From positions 62,001 to 126,000 of the forward strand of contig RBKR01000013.1 of assembly GCA_004835665.1 (NCBI GenBank): 64,000 nucleotides of DNA, in the 5' to 3' direction. The stretch comes from Phoma sp. XZ068 (Eukaryota > Ascomycota > Dothideomycetes > Pleosporales > Didymellaceae). Numbering within the stretch: position 1 is the first letter of the stretch; each line of letters opens with the position of its first letter. This document shows, piece by piece, positions 19,897-30,482 of this stretch. The position numbers and the translations under genes are program-made. The notes beneath the pieces are model-generated. The model was not told the DNA's origin and ran no database searches. It saw only the letters and a list, made by a program, of their open reading frames with translations.

Positions 19897-22187
19897 TCAA
19901 CCTTTGGATGACGGTGAAATGAGCTCTTTTACGTACTGTTCCCATAATGCGACGAAATCTTTGCGGTCAGACTTGCTCTGGAACTTGAGCTCCAGTTCAC
20001 TGTACCCGAAGCGGTTGAGATCACCAACGAGGTTGTGGCCTGGTCTGCCGAAAAGTGACTGAGACGACTTATTTGATATCGCTGATGCAACAGAATTGTG
20101 TGTGCCTGTTCGTACTAGGCTGGGAATGCGAGGGGATGGCGGTGGACTTCGTACCGATTGGCCGGAATCTCTCCTGTCCGTTGCAGACGTAGATGTATTC
20201 GACAGTATCGAAGCTGAAGAAGACTTCCGTCGTTGGAAGAGCTTGTCTCTGCCCCACTTCCCTGGGTCCTTTGAAAACACCAATGTCAGTTTGTCGCTGC
20301 TCTTCTTGTACGATTCGTCAGTGAGCCACTGGAAGGCGTAGTGTGGCTCCTCAACCCAATGCGCTCGCTCGTCTGGCAATGCACTTGTGTAAAAGAGCAA
20401 CATCAATATATCCAAAGTCTTGCCGTTGTGCTCTTCTGACTTCTTCCAGAGCCGAACATTCTTTCCACGACATTCAGGCTTGTTTAGGTTCGAAGAGACG
20501 GTCAGGACGCAACGATCAAAGAGCAACTCTGCGGGATCCTTGCCGTTGTTCGTATACAGAAGCGTTTGCAACGTAAGACTCACTTCGTGTCCAGTGAAGA
20601 TGTATTTGATGTCGGTGCACCCTTTGTTGAGCCGGCCGTAGGAAGTTTGAGGGAAGTCAAGAGATACATCGCCATCAGGGTAGGACGTACTGAGTGGAAT
20701 ACTTGGACCCGTTGCTGGAAAGCTCTGCATAGTCCACACCCTTATCGCCCCTCCCGAACGGTAAACAGAGCGAATTGCAAGCCCTGCGTCCTCATTGTGG
20801 CGCCAATGGATGTCACACACACACGACTCGGTTCTCCCGGAAGCTGTCCTCCGTTCAACTTGGACTTTGCGGCAAAGACTCTTCCAATCAAGAGCGCTCT
20901 CTCCAAGTGCAAGAGTGACGAGCGAAGTAACAGAGAGTCTGGCGCGGAGAGAATGCGGGTATCCAAACTCGGGAGTAGTACCTGCGGTTCCCATGCCAGA
21001 ACCGACAGACGTAGGCGAAGTGGCGAAGCTTAGTTCCGACGTCGAGACAGACGGCACGTGACCTCCAGGCATCTGACCGAAGTAAGAACGTTCTGTTTGC
21101 GTCTCAACCGGAGATGTTGTAGGCGACGGTGTAGTTTCACTTGGTCTTATAGTGGCCTTCGAACCATCCATTTCTGAAGATGGGTCGAACCGCGTAAACA
21201 AGCCTGAAAAGTCAGTGTCGAGGGTATATGTTCGTTGAGGTACCGGGGGAAGATTTCGTAGCTCCTGCCGAACAGCGTCGCTAGGCGCAAGGTGTGTTCG
21301 TTTTTCCGCTGCTATTCGCTTCGCTCGATTTTCTTCGATGGCGATCGCATCTTCTATTTCCCTTCGAAAGTGGTATAAGACAGCGGCCGTCTGCGGATCT
21401 CCACCATGCGCTACTGCAGGTGTATCCCCCAGGGACAGAGGTCTTGCAACGTTGGCTTCTTGCGCGATACGATCGTCTTCACTTTTCAACCAACGACTAA
21501 ACACCAGCCATTCCTGATATAGTCCATCTGCCTCATCCGTTGCTGGGAGTGCTCGTGTGTCCGTGCGCGCATTACTCGCAAATGCGTTCGAGGTATACCA
21601 TTGTCCGCCTAGGCTCATGGATCGGAACGGGGCGGTATCAAGTAGGCGCTGAGTTTGCTTCGTTGCCTCGAGGTGTAGTCGACTGTCATGTGCTGTTAGT
21701 TTGGCCGTTGAAGGAGGTGATGGTAGGGAGTACGTACAGCTGCAGGAACGAAATGCACATCTGCAAGGCCTGGTAATGTCCTGAAATTTGCTTTCGCAGC
21801 CCGTCGATCTCCTTCTCCTTACCCATATACTTGATCGTATACACAATCTTGGTGAGGTTCATTTTCTTGTCTACGAGATTTTCGGCATACGGCTTGATGC
21901 TTTTCTCACACCTTTCAATCGTGTCCTTGAAGTCATCGAATGGAAAGGGCAACGGTTTGCCATATTCTCTCATCAGCTCGTCCAACTCGACCAAGCACTG
22001 GTGAAAGGCAGTGAACTCGCGCACCAGCCCTCCCACCTGAGCTTCTGAGTTCTCGTTGGCATCTGCAGCTTTTAGCAAAAGTCGACACGTGTTTGAGACT
22101 ATCCAGTATACCTTTGAATGCAAGGTAAACTCGTGTCGATACTTCCACTAGCTTCACGACATCTGATGGACTAAAGCCGAAAGACAT
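19897..22187 (-). CDS. Conserved fungal protein with STAND-type N-terminal domain
   Basis: Three exons, 22187-22112, 22062-21738 and 21682-19897, introns 49 and 55 nt, give 728 aa. The N terminus (FSPSDVVKLVEVSTRVYLAFK then DANENSEAQVGGLVREF) is the helical domain found at the start of many fungal STAND/NACHT-like proteins. Exon 2 continues with basic helices (LVDKKMNLTK, YMGKEKEIDGLRKQ). The central part is low-complexity and S/T/P-rich. The C-terminal third has a folded-looking region (RLNKGCTDIKYIFTGHEVSLTLQ, YAFQWLTDES) ending in LELKFQSKSDRKDFVALWEQY. No NTPase motif or repeats are seen, so it keeps only the N-terminal signature of that class. Function unknown, perhaps a scaffold or signalling protein. 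Confidence 0.75.
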
Positions 22188-23210
22188 TGACCCCTAGTCT
22201 GCGCCGCGCTTAAGCGCAGTCTTGATCGTGCTACAGCTTCGCATCAACTGTTATGGTCGTTCAGAGGACCGTTCAGAGAACCCCGACTGTTGTCGCGTGG
22301 GCTGCAGGCTCCCGTGGAAGGAAAACAAAGATGGAAACATGTCATCTGGGGATCTCGCAGGGCTATCCCAATGCCTGACCGCGGTGGGGGCTCAGCAGGG
22401 CGACTGGCCCGTGCGGTAGGCCAGGCACGCGCCGCCAGCAAGCTCATCAATGCAGTCCTCTTGAAAATACCGTCAAGGCTTGTCTACGAATGGCCCAGAA
22501 GTGATGTTGCCGCGGTGAGAGGCAGCGCCCATTTCCGTGGTGCACGGGTGGAGCCGAGCAATGAGGTACCGAGCGACCAACACGTGGGGCCATGAACGGC
22601 AACCCTCGTTCCTGGAACACGATGCTAGACCGCCACAGCTTACAACATGTACATCCCTTGCTTGAGCAGTCATTCGACGAACATATTTTCAGGGCTCAGC
22701 CACGATGTGCAGTATGCGCATGCGACCCATGCGCATTGCTCAGCTGCGTCTCTAGTATCGCTGGGTGCAGACAACGACTCCAAACGGCTACTGCGCAATC
22801 AAATCACAGACAAAATGAGGCTATGTGACCACTCTTGTAAAGTGATGAACGCCACCGACAGTCATAGGCGACAATAAAAACAGGAACTAAGTCCAGCGGA
22901 ACAAACTGGATGCGTCCGCGAGATCAGATGGACGGATATAGCTCACCGGTGAGCACCCTTTCCATGTTCAGGCAGGGCTTGGTCTCCGGAGTGTGCCTTA
23001 CTTGACACTCATGGTGGAGGCTGAAGATTGTCGCAGTACGCAGGAGTACTCGGCTGCATGATATGAGGGTTGTCGACCCAAGGCAAGAGCGCACTTCGAG
23101 GATTAAGCATCGCCAACAGACAAAAAGACAGACGCAACACGCTCAGGCGCTGGACTGCACGTACATTTCGCCTTTTCGCATTCGTCACAGTCCGGTTTAG
23201 GTCGTTCACG
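22188..23210. other. Divergent promoter region, no gene seen
   Basis: About 1 kb separates the STAND-like gene (minus) from the phosphate transporter (plus). Several frames of 60-100 codons exist on both strands but overlap each other and lack protein-like composition. Confidence 0.45.
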
Positions 23211-25268
23211 ATGGGCGTTCGCAAATGGATGGAAAGACCAACCGTTCGTGGTCATCACGTTGGTGTTGAAGATTTGACCGAAGGTCAACAAGGCGTACCG
23301 GTGTGTTAGGATTGCCTACAAGATGGTTTAAGCACGCTGACCAAGTCAGGAATCAAAACGACGCAAGTGGGTACTCCAGACTATCGATGCCTCGCCGTTC
23401 CAGGCCTGGGTCGTTGTGGTTGCTGGTATTGGATTCTTGACCGACTCATTTGGTTTGTTTGCGCTGAACGTTGTTACACCCATGATCGGATATGTCTACT
23501 TTCCAAACGAATTGGACGATGATGGGGTGCCTCAGGTCCCCTCGTCAATAAAGACAGCAATGATGTGTTCGACTCTTGCTGGAACCATGATCGGGCAGGT
23601 TGCGTTCGGCTTTGCAGCTGACATCCTTGGACGTCGGAAGATGTACGGCATGGAGCTTGTGGTCATTATTGTAGGAACTATGCTTCTATTGATGAGCTCC
23701 AATGGCGAAAAGAACAGTATGAGCGTGAGTGGTTGGCTCATTGCATGGCGCGCTATCATGGGTAAGTACACGAAAGTCTTGACGTGGTCTTAACCCACAA
23801 TCTCAACACAAAAGCATCCGAACTAACAATCACAGGAATCGGTATTGGAGCTGACTACCCACTCAGTGCAGTTATAACTGCTGAGTTTGCGCCTCGAAAG
23901 TTTCGCGCCCGCATGATGGCTTGGGTCTTCTTCGCTCAGCCCATGGGCCAGCTGCTTGCCAATGTGCTATCCTTGGCGGCTGTCGAGGGTTACAGACCGT
24001 ACATTACAAACTCGCAAAGGGCGTGCAGAGTGGATGGAGCCGACGATGAAGAGTGTTTCCGCTCGATCGATCGCTTGTGGCGTTTGGTGGTTGGCATTGG
24101 TATCGTTCCTGCGGTTTTGGCGCTCGGATTTCGATTCACAATACCGGAGAGTCCGCGCTACAAACTCGACATCCTTCAAAATTCATCGACAGTGTATGAG
24201 GACACCAAGATTTATTACGGAGCACCGGAGCTGGACGCTGAGAATGGTGAGATGGAGATACTGCCTGCCAGGATTGAAGCTCCGCCAAGGCCTTCAACGA
24301 GCTCCTCCGAGATCGCACCTGACGACATCGTAGACAGCGATAGCGACGACGAACAAAGATCAAGTGCAGCATTTACTAGGCCTGCCACAGCTTCGCGCAA
24401 CGAGCTTCCACCAGGCGACCCAAATTACGTTCCACCACTCGCTTCTTGGGCGGATGCCAAGAATTTCTTCATCGTTGAGGGCAACTGGCAGTATCTGCTT
24501 GGAACGTCGCTCGCATGGCTGTTCCTAGATTTCGCATTTTATGGACTTGGTTTGTCGTCGCCACAGATTGTAAGCCATATCTGGCAGGATCCTAAACAAC
24601 GCCATCCGAATGTCTTCCAGTCGTTACGCGATAACAGCCAACACACCCTGGTCATGGTTTCCATTGGGACTGTTATTGGTGGTTTGCTGATGATCAAAAT
24701 GATCAAGTACGCTTCACCGAAGACCATCCAGTTTTGGGGCTTCCTTGTGTTGTTCGTCCTGTTCATTGTGACAGGGAGTGCCTGGACGACGCTTTTGGAC
24801 AATAGCCGGTCCGGCCTGATCGTTCTGTACGTGTTGAGTCACATTGCTTTCAACTTGGGTCCAAATGTTACTACATTCATTGTAAGTCATAATCTGCTTT
24901 GCATCTCCGACGGCGCTCATAAACCATAGCTACCTGCGGAGATTTTCCCAACCAGATATAGGTGCACGTGCCACGGTATTGCCGCTGCATCTGGCAAACT
25001 GGGCTCATGGGTCGTCCAGATCTTCCTTGCATATGCATTTCAGAGCAAGGATAAGACTGAGCAGTACGAAATGGAGCGTCAGAAGTTGGGCCACGTACTG
25101 CAAGTGATGAGCGCCTTCATGGTTGCTGGAGCCGTGGTGACATACTTCCTCGTGCCAGAAACTCGAGACCACGACAACAAAAGTCGGACGCTAGAAGTAC
25201 TTGCGTGCGGAAAGAAGGTTCTTGATGAGCTGAACAGGCAGCGGCAAAGAGAGGATGAAGAAGAGTGA
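23211..25268 (+). CDS. PHO84-like MFS phosphate:H+ symporter
   Basis: Four exons, 23211-23300, 23350-23761, 23836-24881 and 24930-25268, with introns of 49, 74 and 48 nt, give 628 aa. The protein is predicted to import inorganic phosphate with protons at the plasma membrane. Family marks are VAGIGFLTDSFGLFALNVV in helix 1, ADILGRRKMYGMEL, GIGADYPLSAVITAEFA spanning the exon 2-3 junction, RKFRARMMAWVFFAQP, IPESPRY before the central loop, and LPAEIFPTRYR at the exon 3-4 junction. The long cytosolic loop is acidic (DSDSDDEQRSS). Exon 1 is short with donor GTGTGT and is the least certain part; the start could lie elsewhere. Fungal homologues respond to phosphate starvation; no site was identified here. 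Confidence 0.86.
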
Positions 25269-25269
25269 T

Positions 25270-25800
25270 TTATGTATATTTAATACCCAGCTCAAACCAT
25301 TCGTGTTCGAATTTTGCCTGGAACTTGACATCCGTTAACTGCTCGACGCTGCACGCCACAAGGCGCCCAGTTCCTACTGAATACTTGTCGATATGCTTTC
25401 CTCCAGGAGCGGGGTTGGCATAAGTGACTAGAGTCGTGTTTTAGCTATGTTTGCGAGGCTGCGATGAGCCATGAAGAAGTGGCAATCGCCTCCGCACACC
25501 ATACACCTTTCCTGATTGGGCGCTAACTCTGCTCACTGGCCCATTGCACCAGAGTTGAGGTATTCCCTTTGACATCCCACATATGTCCAAAGCAAGATAA
25601 AGTGCTTTAGACGTCTGGATAGGACTGCTTTTTCCGCGTCCCTGTTCGCCCTCGAGTGGCTCCGCAGTGTCGTTGCAAGCGAAGTTAAGTGAACAATATT
25701 CACATTCTTCAAACGACCCAAACCTTTTTGCAAAAATACCACGTGGCCCAACACAAATATAATCTGCCAGGGAAACCTTTCTGAGATTAAACGAATTCAA
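25270..25800 (-). pseudogene. Coding-like frame broken by one stop, unidentified
   Basis: One minus-strand frame runs through this stretch interrupted by a single TAA at about 25441. The downstream part reads like a protein C terminus (KHIDKYSVGTGRLVACS, KFEHEWFELGIKYT). The upstream 119 codons lack an ATG. It could be a remnant or two exons of an unresolved gene with the stop inside an intron. I do not recognise the family. It ends directly against the phosphate transporter stop. Confidence 0.25.
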
Positions 25801-25851
25801 AGTTGTCGGGTTTATGTTACAGAGTTACTTTTTTCTATTGAAGGTCCATTT

Positions 25852-26269
25852 CTACTGAACGACCCTGTCCGAGCTGCCCTTCAACGGTGCGGGATACCAC
25901 ACACTCTCTGGCTCCTCTTAGCCCTCTACAAACCGAAGTGCCTCAAAGTGTGTACTCAATCCTTGCTCCACAGTATCGAACTACACGAAATTATATTCAC
26001 CCTTCTTCGCCCTCCAGCACCCCTGCATCGCAACGCCTACTCCTCTCATCGCCATCACATTCTTCCACTCTTCCATTGGTATATTATTCATCTCGAACGC
26101 AGTGTAATGCACGCCCTCTTGGCTGTTGTGCGCACCAAGGTAGTCCTGCATGACAGTTTGGCCTTTGATGGGTAGCATGAGTTCGAGAACGAGCTCATCA
26201 GGGTCGGCGTGCAGAGCGAAGATGACAAGGACTTTGTAGAAGTCTATCCCGGTCTTTCCGCGAGGCTCT
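25852..26269 (-). pseudogene. VOC/glyoxalase-fold protein, pseudogene
   Basis: The minus strand encodes, in one frame, the C-terminal half of a vicinal-oxygen-chelate protein: DPDELVLELMLPIKGQTVMQ, then EGVHYTAFEMNNIPMEEWK and WRAKKGEYNFV. Here a TAG replaces the expected aromatic codon, followed by FDTVEQGLSTHFEALRFVEG, a TAA, and EEPESVWYPAP. The order and spacing match fungal VOC-domain proteins related to extradiol dioxygenases and glyoxalases. Two nonsense codons and the missing N-terminal exon mark it as decayed. The stop codons are read directly; family membership is by recognition. Confidence 0.6.
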
Positions 26270-26932
26270 TATTTAGGTACGGTGGCGGAGTTGAAAGTGA
26301 AGGCCCGGAATGGGCCAAATCTGAGGCACGTCAGGCTGTCGAGTGGGCTGCAGAGGTCAGGCGTGACGATACAACCTTTATTGATGGAGCCGAGGATGAG
26401 ACTTGGGATTTGTTGTGCTTAAATGGTGCTGATAGCATGTGGATAGAGGGCTGAAGTGATGTTAAGATTGAAGGTTGCTGCCATTCACGGTGGAAAGAAG
26501 GGACTCGTCATTTGGCGCAACTGCATGTGATGGTCGTTCCAATGTACACTCTGTGACGAGCAACACAATCAGCGATTGCGATCCCTGCTCCATTGTTGTG
26601 TAGGGGATGACTCGAAGGTGGGGTATTCGGCGTGTCTGCTCGATGTGGGCAAGACTTGAGTTAGCGACGAGACTCTGCAAAGACGAATTTCGATGTGAGC
26701 TTGGTGAGGTTCGCAAGCGAGGGTGAGGATGTGCTTGGTGGCCGCCACCAATCATCCGATTTTAGGCAAAGAATAGTAGAAAATGCAGGTAGCATTGGCA
26801 GCCTCGATATTGACATTCTAGATTTCGTCCAAAACATGATTGACGAGAGATGCAGGCGCGCGAATAACCCCAAGTCTAATTTTGCCCAATCTCTTGAAGA
26901 CTATTCCATGCAACGAACAGTTCCTCCACCTA
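26270..26932. other. Intergenic stretch, no clear gene
   Basis: A plus-strand frame ending at 26455 and another at 26695-26985 are open but overlap the VOC remnant or the 7-TM gene on the other strand. The missing N-terminal part of the VOC pseudogene was not found here. Confidence 0.35.
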
Positions 26933-27969
26933 TCATGCGACGCTCGACTTTGGCTGTTCCGAGTACTGCTCCTCCTCAAGTGTAGAAGCGGTCCTGCTTG
27001 CCTTCGCGTTGCTGAGAAGCGGCTTGAGTCCAGGTAGCGAAACGACGATGATGGACAGAGTCATCTCTACCATACTAAGAGGGTCTGTAACGTGACATTA
27101 GCCTTTGCGTTCCTGTAACACATCTTCGTCGAGAAGACTTACAAACGAGGTTCTCCTGGCCAGTTCCAACTTTCAGGCAGACAAAGCGTACGATACCGGA
27201 CATAATAGTCAGAGCTCCCAGCGCGAAGGTGAGCGTAACACCATTTGAAGCCTGAAGCACACCACGAGCCAACAGTATCACCGGAATAGCGTAAACCACG
27301 AGATAACACGCGAGATTCAGCGTGAAGTTAAGAATGAATGGCTCCGGGGCATAGAAAACAGAGCACGCGCCATCCTCCTGGCTCCACTGCACCGAGACGT
27401 CACCGCCGCAGAAGAATGTGTCGTCGAACAGGATCGTCACGTAACACGCCACAACAAAGGCGGTCATGCCGTACAGCATCTTGCGCATACCGGGGTGGGC
27501 GGAGAGGTTGAAGAATGCCCAGTAGAAGGCGAGCATGCTGAGCTTGGGGAAGCCCATACCAAAATCGTAGAAGTAGTTCGAGGCGAACGAGATCTGCGAT
27601 AATAGCATTAGCATAATGATATCGGAATTATTCCAAAAAACTAACCTTTGACAGCTTCACGCTGGTCTCGTAGTCATCCAGCACACCCATCTGGTATGTG
27701 AGCGTGTCGCAGATGATGAGCGCCAGGGCGTCAAGCGCGGAAGCAATCAACAGCCAGTCAGACCAGTCCAGCTTCTGGCGGAGGCGGAACAGGCGCGTGT
27801 AGATGCGCGCAGCGACGAAAACGTATGCTAGGACAAGGAGAATCCATTCTGAGATCTGTTACAACCGCCAGTGTTAGCAATGTTCCACAACCGTATTTAC
27901 TTGCGGAGATGCGTGGTCGTTAAAGGATACGCTTACCATGCAATCTTTGCCATCGATGAAGTACGACAT
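26933..27969 (-). CDS. Rhodopsin-domain 7-TM membrane protein (Pth11/SAT4-like), copy 1
   Basis: Four exons, 27969-27937, 27855-27646, 27593-27143 and 27084-26933, give 281 aa. Exon 1 codes only 11 residues. Seven hydrophobic segments follow: ISEWILLVLAYVFVAARIY, the DWLLIASALDALALII helix, the FPKLSMLAFYWAF helix, MTAFVVACYVTILF, NLACYLVVYAIPVILL, TFALGALTIMSGIVRF and MVEMTLSIIVVSLPGL. The order and the motif YFYDFG-x-x-FPKLS are typical of the fungal rhodopsin-domain family (PF20684-type, formerly DUF3723/Pth11-like integral membrane proteins). Some relatives, such as Pth11, act in surface sensing; most have no known role. It lacks a CFEM domain. A paralogue lies 1.2 kb upstream on the same strand. 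Confidence 0.82.
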
Positions 27970-29155
27970 GTTGCCGAACGTGATCAACAGCACAAGCAGC
28001 TGACAATACGGACAAGATTAAAAAGTGTAAGTGTAGAGGATAATATTCGCTGCAAAAGCAATTGCAGGGCGGGTTTTCAATCGAGGAAAACCTTCTATTC
28101 GACCATTCGGGGTCGACGAATAAGGAAGACCGGCCGGGGGTGTGGTACGGATTGAGAAGGCAGCCCAGCACTGTGCATGGTATACCACCGCGGACATTGT
28201 TACAGATGCTAATCAAAAGGTTGCACCTACCATGCAAGGTACCTCATCCTACAGAAGCTCGTTCGCGTCAATGGCCGGAAGAATTTGTACACTACGATGC
28301 GGCGCAGTCCAAGTGGCGTGTTGGGAGGATGACATTCGGAATCCACATCCGAGCTGCATTTTCTCACCTCAATTTTCAAGGGATTGTTCGAAAGGCGATC
28401 CTCTCAGATTCGGTGACATTCTTGTCCCCCGATCATGTTCTGCTCTCGATCGGGTCTCGTACCCGTGTCAGTCTGCACAGGCACACAACATCAACACCCA
28501 ATCCAAGCTTCCGCATGGACGGACCGAATCTTATGATGCAAATCGACAATTTCACACCTGCAGGGAGCGGGTCGGAAGGCGTTAAGCGACAAGCGAAGGA
28601 TCTTAAACTGTGGATCCTTCGTATCACAATTAGGCGGGACGGCTCGCTTCAAGCGTCTGCCACCAGAACCAAGAGCCCAAGATTCTCTGCCATAAAAGTT
28701 TGTCATAAGCCAAGATTGAGGGTTGTTGTCCGAACCAAGTTGGTGTTCAAAGTAGACGGATCGGGTTCGGAAGCGCCGGTGCTGGGAGTTGAAAGAGTTT
28801 ATTGGATGCGGCTCGTATAACACGTTGCAATGGGATTCCGAGCCCTGGCCATACGGTTCCGGTGGTTCGGTTCAGGCCAGCCTCGACTGCGGGGCACGCT
28901 TACAAGCGCATAATTACCCTAGTTCCCCTAGCAGCCGTCTCATGTTCCTGCACCAGGAGCTCAGCTCCGTGGTGGAACCATGAAAAGCCGGCAGTTGATC
29001 TGAGTGTTTATCGCTTGGAATTATAATCCGAGATGAAAGTGTTGTTGGATTTTGTATTTGGGTGTGGGTACAAGTTCATAAAATTTTAGTGTAGATGTAG
29101 GCTAGACAATTGCAACAGGGCCTAGATCATATCGTACTGCATACCAAGCTCCACA
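27970..29155. other. Spacer between tandem 7-TM paralogues
   Basis: A plus-strand frame from an ATG at about 28207 to 28820 is open for 204 codons but is arginine-rich, lacks recognisable motifs and covers the promoter of copy 1. I consider it chance. No repeat found. Confidence 0.4.
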
Positions 29156-30482
29156 TCAGGAGATTTTTCTGCTGTGTGGAGGCTTGTCATCCGTCGAGTC
29201 TGAGAACTGCACGCTGATTCGGCGGGTCTCGTAGATGACATCCTTCCTGCCCATCATGTTCAGCTCCACTTCGCTCCCTGAATCTTCCTCTTCCGTGCGC
29301 GATCGAGCGCTGAGTTTGCTTTTATTGTGGGACGAGAGCTTGAGATGGTCGGACCGAGCGACAGGTGTTCGATGGTGGTGAGGGTTGGAAGATGATGAGC
29401 CGTATGTTCGTCTGGAAGCAAAGATTCCGCCGCGTCTGATGTACGCTCTCATCGATGGAAGAGATACCACTATGATAGCAACGGCCATCTCTGCCATGGA
29501 AAGTACGACTGTAAAGATATTAGTACAGCGTTTGCCAAGTCGTTTGATTGAATGAAATTCCTGCTATAACACTTACAAACGTTCGTCCACGCCTGGATGA
29601 CTTCTATTGTCGCAAAACGAACGACGCTCACAACGATGGTGATAGCGCCCAAAGAGAAAGTCACAACAAGACCCCATATCTGACGCTTGTTAAGCTGTAA
29701 CTGGTAGAGCATAGGAAATGGTAGAACGCAAACTGATATACTGTTAGCCTTCAAAACTCCCTATTCGAGTGAAGTAAATGAAATTACTTACCGAGCACAT
29801 CCGTGGCAATATTCATAACCCAGTCGACCCTGAAGACGACTTTCGAGTTGAACGTGCTGCAAGCATCCTCCTCGAGAGACCAGTTAACAGACACTTGCCG
29901 GCCGCACCAAAAGGTATCCAAGAAGCATGTTGTAATCATCGCACATCCTGTGAAGACCGATACGCAGTACAGAGCTTTTCGTAGCCATGGCATTGTAGGA
30001 GGGAAGAGCCGGAAGTAAAGCGCCAGGATCGCAAGCTTAGGTAGGTATATGCCTGTATCATAGAAGTAGTTACCTGCAAACTGGACCTAAAGCCAACAGT
30101 CAGCTTCTCCCGCCTGTTGTTGACAATGTCAAATTGTATCACCTTCTTAAGAGCAATTGCGCGGCCCATTGACGGCTCCGGTGCGTCTGGATCATCCGAC
30201 ATTCCTCCCCACCGATATGTCATGACATCGGTGATGAAGAGGGCAAGCGCATTGAGAATCGAGGCAATCAGAAAATTATCGCTGGCCGTTGGGTGCTGCC
30301 GCTGTAGGAACCGTGGAACAAGACGGCCAGAGGCTATGAATATAGCAAGGCACAAGAGAGTTGCCTCGATCGGCTTTGTGAGTGACTGTCAGCCGATCCT
30401 GATCTACAAGTGTAGAACTTGAGCACCAATGAATAGTTTTACATACAATGACAGCATCTGGGGCGAGACTATGTGCCGCCAT
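29156..30482 (-). CDS. Rhodopsin-domain 7-TM membrane protein (Pth11/SAT4-like), copy 2
   Basis: Five exons, 30482-30447, 30385-30143, 30086-29792, 29732-29577 and 29508-29156, give 360 aa. It has the same layout as copy 1: a tiny first exon (MAAHSLAPDAVI), a first-helix exon, then YFYDTGIYLPKLAILALYF, a cysteine-bearing loop (DTFWCGRQVSVNW), the MAEMAVAIIVVSLPSMR last helix, and a longer charged C-terminal tail rich in S, R and H. Intron positions match copy 1 except for one extra intron after MNIATDVL. The two exons around it sum to 451 nt, exactly the length of the single exon 3 in copy 1. The intron 1 acceptor (CAG at 30386-30388) is the least certain. Function unknown. Confidence 0.8.

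Noticed and set aside
19897..22187. Plus-strand frames of up to 155 codons opposite the STAND-like gene
   Set aside because: They lie on the opposite strand of a well-supported spliced gene and have no independent start or motif.
17466..25268. A secondary-metabolite or nutrient-uptake gene cluster formed by the transporters
   Set aside because: The transporters belong to different families and are interspersed with unrelated genes; no synthase or shared regulator is present.
28062..28820. 252-codon plus-strand frame between the tandem 7-TM genes
   Set aside because: It opens with TTG, is arginine-rich, has no motif and covers the promoter of copy 1; most likely chance.
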